Of a DNA stretch of 38,217 bases, positions 33,003 through 38,217 are shown in pieces; the first letter of the stretch is position 1, and each line of letters starts with the position of its first letter. The stretch is from Bacteroidales bacterium (lineage in GTDB: Bacteria > Bacteroidota > Bacteroidia > Bacteroidales > UBA932): the NCBI GenBank assembly GCA_028708215.1, contig JAQVZL010000010.1, positions 1 to 38,217 on the forward strand, read 5' to 3'. The notes below the pieces were generated by a model. The model had not been told where the DNA came from and did not search any database. It was given only the letters and a program-made list of their open reading frames with translations. The position numbers and the translations under genes are program-made.

Positions 33003-35960
33003 ATGAAGAGTCTAATAATTAGATATATATGCCCCCTTATATTGCTGTTAATTGCTCTTTTTAACTCTAATACTCTAGAGGCTCAATTTTTCTCTTTTGG
33101 GACAGACCCAGGCCGTGCTAAATGGAACTATGTTGAGAGTGATAATTTTAAAGTTATTTATCCACAAGAAATAGACTCCCTAGCTAAAAGATATGCATGG
33201 CTATTAGATAATTTAAGGGAGCCTGTACAAAAATCTTTAAATGTAAAAACTCGTAAAATAGATGTAATCTTGCATCCCTATAGTGCTATGAGTAATGGAA
33301 TGGTTGGTGTTGCTCCTCGCAGAGTAGAGCTCATTACTGTTCCTCCTGCCAATGACCATTATGTTACAAGCTGGGAGAAGCATCTTATAACTCATGAGTT
33401 GAGACATGTAGGGCAAGTTTCAAAGTTCGAAAGAGGTATATTTAAACCCTTGAGTTGGGTAATAGGGGAGCAATCTACTGCTATAGGCGTAGGCCTTTTT
33501 ATGAGTCAGTGGTTATTAGAGGGCGATGCTGTAGTTACAGAGACCGAGTTGTCTAGAGCAGGTAGGGGCCGAGACCCAGACCATCTTATTTACTATAAGG
33601 CAGCTTTTTTAGATGGCCATTATAGAAGCTGGAACCAGTGGACTATGGGTTCTTACAAACATTATGTCCCTAGTGTATATAGTTTTGGATATCTTTACTG
33701 TTCATTTGTACGCTCTCGCGCAAACAACTATAACTATTTAGGTGAGGTTACAGATTATGTAATTTCACACTTCTACGATTTGGGTGCAGCAGGTAAGGGG
33801 TATAAAAAACATACTGGTCTCACAAAAAGAGAGAATTTTAACGCTGTTAAAAGTTTTTATACAAAAAAGTGGAGAGAAGAAGACTCTATAAGAGGCCCTT
33901 TTACTACTGGAGTGACTCTTAGTAAAAAAGAGAGTTCTTCACGGAAAGAAGATTATAGAAAATATTTATATCCTGTTGAGTATAATGGCACTGTATACTC
34001 TTTGAAAAGTGATTTAGATATTATTAATAGGTTAGTCTCTATAGATTCAACTGGCAAGGAGTCATTTGTAAAGTATATGGGAAGGATAAGCTCTCCATTG
34101 AAAGAGAGTAATGGCAAGATATATTGGACTGAATATATAAGGAGTATAAGGTGGGAGTTAGAGAACTTCTCTGATCTTTTTTCATATGATATTAAAAGTG
34201 GTATTACAAAGAGACTTACCAAAGGGGAGAGATATTTTAATCCCTCTTTTACTTTCTTAGGCGATACTCTTTCTGTAACCTCGTATGATATAAAGGGCAC
34301 CTCTTCACTCGTTTTGCTTTCTGCCTCTAATATGGAGAAGTTAGATGAAATTAGAGCTCCAGAGGGGTATAGAGTTAAAGAGAGCGCTTTTGCAGCAACA
34401 GATGCCAAAGAGGCTCCTAGATCTGCTATTTTTGTAAATGCAACATCTAATAGTGGTAATGCAATATTCTCATTAAAAGGTAGAAAAGACTCTGTTACAA
34501 CGTCTAATTTAATTTATGATTGGAAATTAGTTCTTGAACCTCAACAAAAAATAGTAAGCGACCTCTCTTTTGAGAAAAGTAGTGGTAAGCTCTGGTTTAT
34601 CTCAGATTTAGATGGAGTGAAAAACCTTTATAACTATAATGTGAATAAAGAAGCCACCACTCAGGTTACTAATGCAAGATTTGGGATCTCTAGTTATTTG
34701 CTCTCAAAAGATGGCTCTACCATTGTGAGTGATTTCTCTAAAAGTGGGTACAACCTTGTTAAAGTAAGAGAGCCTTCATTAGTAAACAGAAAGAGCTCAT
34801 TTAAAACTCCCTATATAGACCAAATAGCTGCAAACCTATCTAAAGAGGCTGGGTTTTTAGCAGATACCTTAATGGTTCCAAAAGAGAGTGGCTACAGTTC
34901 AAAAAAATACAGAAAAGGCCTTAACCTATTTAGAGTTCACTCATGGGCTCCTCTCTACTATAATATAGACAATATTAAATCTCTCTCTTACGAAACTATT
35001 TACGATTTGGTTTCTCCTGGTTTTACGCTCTATTCACAAAACTCTTTAAGTAGTGCTTATGCTATGGCTGGATACTCTTGGCACAATGGGTTTCATTCGG
35101 GCCATTTTAAGTTCTCTTATCATGGATTATACCCTGTAATAGAGGTTAAGAGCGATATTAACGATAGAGATAAAGAGCAAACAACTCTAGAGATGAGTTT
35201 GTTAGATGGTCTTTTTCAGAAGAAAGATACTTTAACAAACTCTCCTTATATAAAGTCTCAGGTTTCAATCTATTTTCCACTCTCTTATAGTAGTGGGGGG
35301 TGGAGTAGAGGAATAATCCCTAATATTTTGTGGCACCATACAAATGATGCTTTCTACTCATACAAGAAAGGTAAGTTTTCTAATTATCAATATTTGAGTT
35401 TAGGGGTGAATCTTTATAGTGTTCTCAATATGTCTAAACGCGATATTTTTCCTCGTAAAGGATATGGGCTTAGTATGAGATTTTCTGGAGTCCCTTTTTC
35501 GGGCGAAAATTATGGGACACTTCTTTACTCCTCGGTTTATTTATATACCCCAGGGATTATTAAGGGGCATGGTTTGAGAATTTCTGCCTCGGCACAGAAA
35601 CAATTTGTAGAGGGCAAAAACTATTTAATGTCCAATGCAATTTCGTTTCCTAGTGGCTATCTAGACCGTTATAGTGAGTGGGCAGCCTCTATAAATGCGC
35701 AGTATGCTTTGCCTCTCTATACGGGAGATATCTCTTTAACCTCTCTCCTCTATATAAAACGGTTTAAGTTAATTCCTTTTGTTAGCTATTGCCGAAATGG
35801 TTCGCAAGCAGTAAATGAAAACCTCTTTTCTGTGGGTAGCGAATTGGTTATGGACCTCAATTTATTAGGGATATCTTATCCGCTCTCTTTGGGAGTAAGG
35901 GGAGGCTATACAGCAGAGAAGATAGCTTTTTTGGAGCTAATATTTCAAACACCATTGTAA
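33003..35960 (+). CDS. exported HExxH metallopeptidase-propeller-beta-barrel protein
   Basis: A 985-residue exported protein. The signal peptide is residues 1 to about 28 (LILLLIALF, ending LEAQ). Residues 30-290 resemble the peptidase-MA gluzincin domain: the zinc motif HELRH at 131-135 (LITHELRHVGQ) and the probable third ligand Glu173 in WLLEGDAV. Residues about 320-620 look like TolB-type beta-propeller blades (DLFSYDIKSGITKRLTKG; KLWFISDLDGVKNLYNYNV). Residues about 650-985 are beta-strand rich with alternating aromatics and an outer-membrane barrel look (RDIFPRKGYGLSMRFSG, typical of BamA/surface-antigen barrels), ending in an aromatic strand. It is probably an outer-membrane-anchored protease. 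Not assigned to a named gene. Confidence 0.75.
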   Translation: MKSLIIRYICPLILLLIALFNSNTLEAQFFSFGTDPGRAKWNYVESDNFKVIYPQEIDSLAKRYAWLLDNLREPVQKSLNVKTRKIDVILHPYSAMSNGMVGVAPRRVELITVPPANDHYVTSWEKHLITHELRHVGQVSKFERGIFKPLSWVIGEQSTAIGVGLFMSQWLLEGDAVVTETELSRAGRGRDPDHLIYYKAAFLDGHYRSWNQWTMGSYKHYVPSVYSFGYLYCSFVRSRANNYNYLGEVTDYVISHFYDLGAAGKGYKKHTGLTKRENFNAVKSFYTKKWREEDSIRGPFTTGVTLSKKESSSRKEDYRKYLYPVEYNGTVYSLKSDLDIINRLVSIDSTGKESFVKYMGRISSPLKESNGKIYWTEYIRSIRWELENFSDLFSYDIKSGITKRLTKGERYFNPSFTFLGDTLSVTSYDIKGTSSLVLLSASNMEKLDEIRAPEGYRVKESAFAATDAKEAPRSAIFVNATSNSGNAIFSLKGRKDSVTTSNLIYDWKLVLEPQQKIVSDLSFEKSSGKLWFISDLDGVKNLYNYNVNKEATTQVTNARFGISSYLLSKDGSTIVSDFSKSGYNLVKVREPSLVNRKSSFKTPYIDQIAANLSKEAGFLADTLMVPKESGYSSKKYRKGLNLFRVHSWAPLYYNIDNIKSLSYETIYDLVSPGFTLYSQNSLSSAYAMAGYSWHNGFHSGHFKFSYHGLYPVIEVKSDINDRDKEQTTLEMSLLDGLFQKKDTLTNSPYIKSQVSIYFPLSYSSGGWSRGIIPNILWHHTNDAFYSYKKGKFSNYQYLSLGVNLYSVLNMSKRDIFPRKGYGLSMRFSGVPFSGENYGTLLYSSVYLYTPGIIKGHGLRISASAQKQFVEGKNYLMSNAISFPSGYLDRYSEWAASINAQYALPLYTGDISLTSLLYIKRFKLIPFVSYCRNGSQAVNENLFSVGSELVMDLNLLGISYPLSLGVRGGYTAEKIAFLELIFQTPL

Positions 35961-35982
35961 TAATAAATGCAGTAATTTTTAA

Positions 35983-36675
35983 ATGATAAAGTTTGGGGAA
36001 TTAAATACTTTAAAACCTTTTGATTGGTTTCTAATAATTGGTGTTATTAGTGTAAATTTTATCTACTCTATATTAGAAAAAGAGGTTGATCTTATTGGCT
36101 CTTTAGCTGGGGTAACAGGTCTTATTTGTGTAGTGTTGGTGGCAAAAGGGAATATTTTGAACTATCTTTTTGGAGTGATAAATGTCTCTCTTTATGCTTG
36201 GATTTCTTATAAAGCCTCCCTTTATGGCGATGCTGGTTTAAATGCTTTCTACTATTTACCAATGCAGTTTATAGGTTGGTATAGTTGGGTAGGGAAACGA
36301 AAACACGAGGAGTCTGTAACTGTAAAAGCAAAGAGGATGGACTCTAAAGAGAGACTGTTTTTATCTCTTTTTTCGTTTATCTCTGTTGCACTTATTGCTT
36401 GGATACTAGATATATTTGAAGACCCTCAGCCAATTAAAGATGCCTCTACAACTGTTCTCTCTGTGATTGCTATGTTTCTAATGGTTCGTAGATATATGGA
36501 GCAGTGGCTGCTTTGGGTTGTTGTAAATATAATAAGTGTTGTGATATGGGTAATAGCCTTTACAAGAGGGGAATCCCACTCGGCACTTATGGTTATTATG
36601 TGGCTTTTCTATTTAGCTAACTCTGTGAATGGTTGGGTTACTTGGGTGCGGTTGTCCCAAAATGGTTCTGAATAG
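35983..36675 (+). CDS. PnuC-family vitamin-precursor transporter
   Basis: A 230-residue membrane protein with about seven helices. Family signatures: LLGLICVVLVAKGNILNYLF-like second repeat (GLICVVLVAKGNILNYLFG), FYYLPMQFIGWYSW, and QWLLWVVVNIISVVIWV, with the WxxW...N substrate signature. It is better conserved in PnuC motifs than the paralogue at 10182, so nicotinamide riboside uptake is a reasonable guess, not proven. It starts 22 nt after the barrel protein gene. Its 3' end overlaps convergent uvrC by 38 bp. Confidence 0.86.
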   Translation: MIKFGELNTLKPFDWFLIIGVISVNFIYSILEKEVDLIGSLAGVTGLICVVLVAKGNILNYLFGVINVSLYAWISYKASLYGDAGLNAFYYLPMQFIGWYSWVGKRKHEESVTVKAKRMDSKERLFLSLFSFISVALIAWILDIFEDPQPIKDASTTVLSVIAMFLMVRRYMEQWLLWVVVNIISVVIWVIAFTRGESHSALMVIMWLFYLANSVNGWVTWVRLSQNGSE

Positions 36676-38217
36676 AGGTAGCAGCTTTTTGCCCTACAAC
36701 TTTAACTAACTCTTCTAATGGAGCTTTCTTAATGGCAGCAGTACTACCAAATGCTCTTAGAAGCTTCTGCTCGCTCTTCTCTCCTATACCAGGGATGGTT
36801 CTTAGCTCAGATGCAATTTGTGCTTTGCTCCTTTTGTTTCTATGATGAGTTATGCCGAAGCGGTGTGCTTCGTTTCTAAGATGCATTATTACTCTTAGTG
36901 TAATACTATTTTTATCTAGAAAAAGAGGATGCGGGTCTCCAGGGATAATTAGTTTTTCTAATCTCTCTGCTATACCAATAAGTTTTATTTTCTTTTCTAA
37001 TCCTAACTCTTTTAGAGCCTCCCATGCAAAGCTAAGTTGCCCTTTACCTCCGTCAATAACTATAAGCTGTGGGAGCTCTCCTTCTTGGTTTAAGACTCTT
37101 GAATATCTACGCGTTACTACCTCTTTCATAGAGGCATAGTCGTTTGCTCCAACAACAGTTTTTATGTTAAAATGGCGATACTCTTTTTTACTGGGGACTC
37201 CATTTTTGAAAACAACACATGCAGCAACAGCAAATTCGCCCTGAATATTTGAGTTGTCGAAGCACTCTATATGTGAAGGGTAGCTCTCTAGACCTAAGTC
37301 TTTTTTCATACTCTCCATAACCCTCTCTTTATGCTCTTGTGGCCTTAAGGTCTCCTCCTGTTTTTGTCTCTCTTTTTGAAAGAGGAGTGCATTTTTGCTA
37401 CTTAGTTTTAACAGATATAGTTTATCTCCTCTTTTGGGTATTCGGCATTTCTGTTTTAAAGTGTCTATATCTGGGTAGTGAGAGACTAATATCTCTTTTG
37501 AACTGTTACCTGCTTTATTATGGATCTCTGTTATAAACCTTGTCATTATGCTCTCTTCACTCTCTTCTATAGGCATTTTAAACTCTAGGTTAAGAGATTG
37601 AATAATAGAGCCATTTACAACTCTTAAAAAGTTGCCATACCCACTGTTATGATTGAAAACCAGAGTGAAGATATCTATATTAGAGATGCTTTGGCTAACA
37701 ATAATAGATTTGCTATTATGATTAGTGATTAAATCTATTTTATCTTTATATTTTTTGGCCTCTTCAAATAGTAGTTTAGATGAAGCTTCATACATTTTCT
37801 CTTGAAACTCTTTTATAAGAGACTTGCTCTCTCCTTTTAGAATAGAGACAATACCTGCTATCTGTTTTTCATACTCCTCTTCTGAAAAGAGTGATATACA
37901 TGGTGCTTTACATTTACCAATATGATATTTAAGACAGGGGCGGTAATTTTTGTTTTTGATAGCCTCTTTTGTTAAGCTTAGTTTGCAATCTCTTATGTAG
38001 TAGATTGAGGTTACAAACTCTACAAGGCTATGAGCTTGCCAAGAAGAGCTGTAGGGACCAAAATAGAGAGAGCCATCTTTTATTATTTTGCGAGTGATAA
38101 AGATTCTGGGGAAGGGCTCATTTTTAATAGAGATCCAAGGGTATGTCTTGCCATCTTTAAGCATAACGTTGTACCTTGGCATATACTCTTTTATGAGGTT
38201 ATTCTCAAGTAGTAGAG
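36638..38217 (-). CDS. uvrC: excinuclease ABC subunit C (5' end beyond the window)
   Basis: Nuclease subunit that makes both cuts in nucleotide excision repair. The frame stays open to the right edge (LLLENNLIKEYMPRYNV), so the apparent ATG at 38182 is internal and the first part of the GIY-YIG domain is missing from the window. Visible: YFGPYSSSWQA (end of GIY-YIG), CLKYHIGKCKAPC, UVR motif (LLFEEAKKYKDKI), the RNase H-like 3' endonuclease core with ECFDNSNIQG, VIDGGKGQLS and HRFGITHHRNKRS, and a C-terminal helix-hairpin-helix pair (IPGIGEKSEQKLLRAFGS). Confidence 0.95.
   Translation of the reverse strand, partial: LLLENNLIKEYMPRYNVMLKDGKTYPWISIKNEPFPRIFITRKIIKDGSLYFGPYSSSWQAHSLVEFVTSIYYIRDCKLSLTKEAIKNKNYRPCLKYHIGKCKAPCISLFSEEEYEKQIAGIVSILKGESKSLIKEFQEKMYEASSKLLFEEAKKYKDKIDLITNHNSKSIIVSQSISNIDIFTLVFNHNSGYGNFLRVVNGSIIQSLNLEFKMPIEESEESIMTRFITEIHNKAGNSSKEILVSHYPDIDTLKQKCRIPKRGDKLYLLKLSSKNALLFQKERQKQEETLRPQEHKERVMESMKKDLGLESYPSHIECFDNSNIQGEFAVAACVVFKNGVPSKKEYRHFNIKTVVGANDYASMKEVVTRRYSRVLNQEGELPQLIVIDGGKGQLSFAWEALKELGLEKKIKLIGIAERLEKLIIPGDPHPLFLDKNSITLRVIMHLRNEAHRFGITHHRNKRSKAQIASELRTIPGIGEKSEQKLLRAFGSTAAIKKAPLEELVKVVGQKAATSIQNHFGTTAPK

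Overview
This window comes from an AT-rich member of the Bacteroidetes, most likely the order Bacteroidales; the genus cannot be fixed from sequence alone. The support is the gene set (GldE-type CBS protein, SufBCD with Bacteroidetes-like SufB, adenosylcobalamin-dependent ribonucleotide reductase, S37-type secreted peptidase, tryptophanase) and repeated matches to the Bacteroidetes promoter pattern TTTG - about 19 bp - TAnnTTTG ahead of genes on both strands. Shine-Dalgarno sequences are mostly absent, which also fits this phylum.

Layout. 1-400: 3' end of a tryptophanase gene with a one-base frameshift, closed by a terminator. 375-8681: rnr (RNase R) divergent from gpmI, then dnaE (replicative polymerase), whose end overlaps that of a convergent ThiL-like gene. 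8735-12646: Fe-S assembly operon sufB-pnuC-sufC-sufD, with a vitamin-precursor transporter gene inserted between sufB and sufC. 12691-16251: class II ribonucleotide reductase with its own promoter and a leader hairpin, then ispE. 16252-16531: non-coding interval with inverted repeats. 16532-20592: tight minus-strand operon tyrS-rbfA-lolC/E-like permease-asparaginase. 20632-24704: plus-strand genes for an S37 secreted peptidase, a DUF2156 protein, a shortened GldE and a phosphopantetheinyl transferase. 24715-27312: minus-strand bcp and groES-groEL. 27430-28577: tadA, a YqaA/DedA-like membrane protein and tRNA-Gln with a textbook promoter and terminator. 28578-29110: about 530 bp of non-coding, repeat-rich DNA bounded by a perfect 17-bp inverted repeat, probably a MITE-like or decayed mobile element. 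29111-32879: minus-strand glycosyltransferase, phosphodiester glycosidase-like exported protein and Na/Pi cotransporter. 33003-36675: a large exported zinc-protease/propeller/barrel protein and a second PnuC. 36638-38217: uvrC, running off the right edge.

Most of the window is core metabolism and information processing. The points most worth following up are: a ThiL homologue that has lost essentially every metal/ATP-binding aspartate motif yet keeps an intact reading frame; the PnuC transporter embedded in the suf operon; a short-repeat element family with one site at 28.6-29.1 kb and a related end at 16.46 kb, which seems to have clipped the 3' end of a glycosyltransferase gene; and an outer-membrane candidate that joins an HExxH protease domain to a beta-propeller and a beta-barrel. 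No complete insertion sequence, CRISPR array, phage or defence system was seen.
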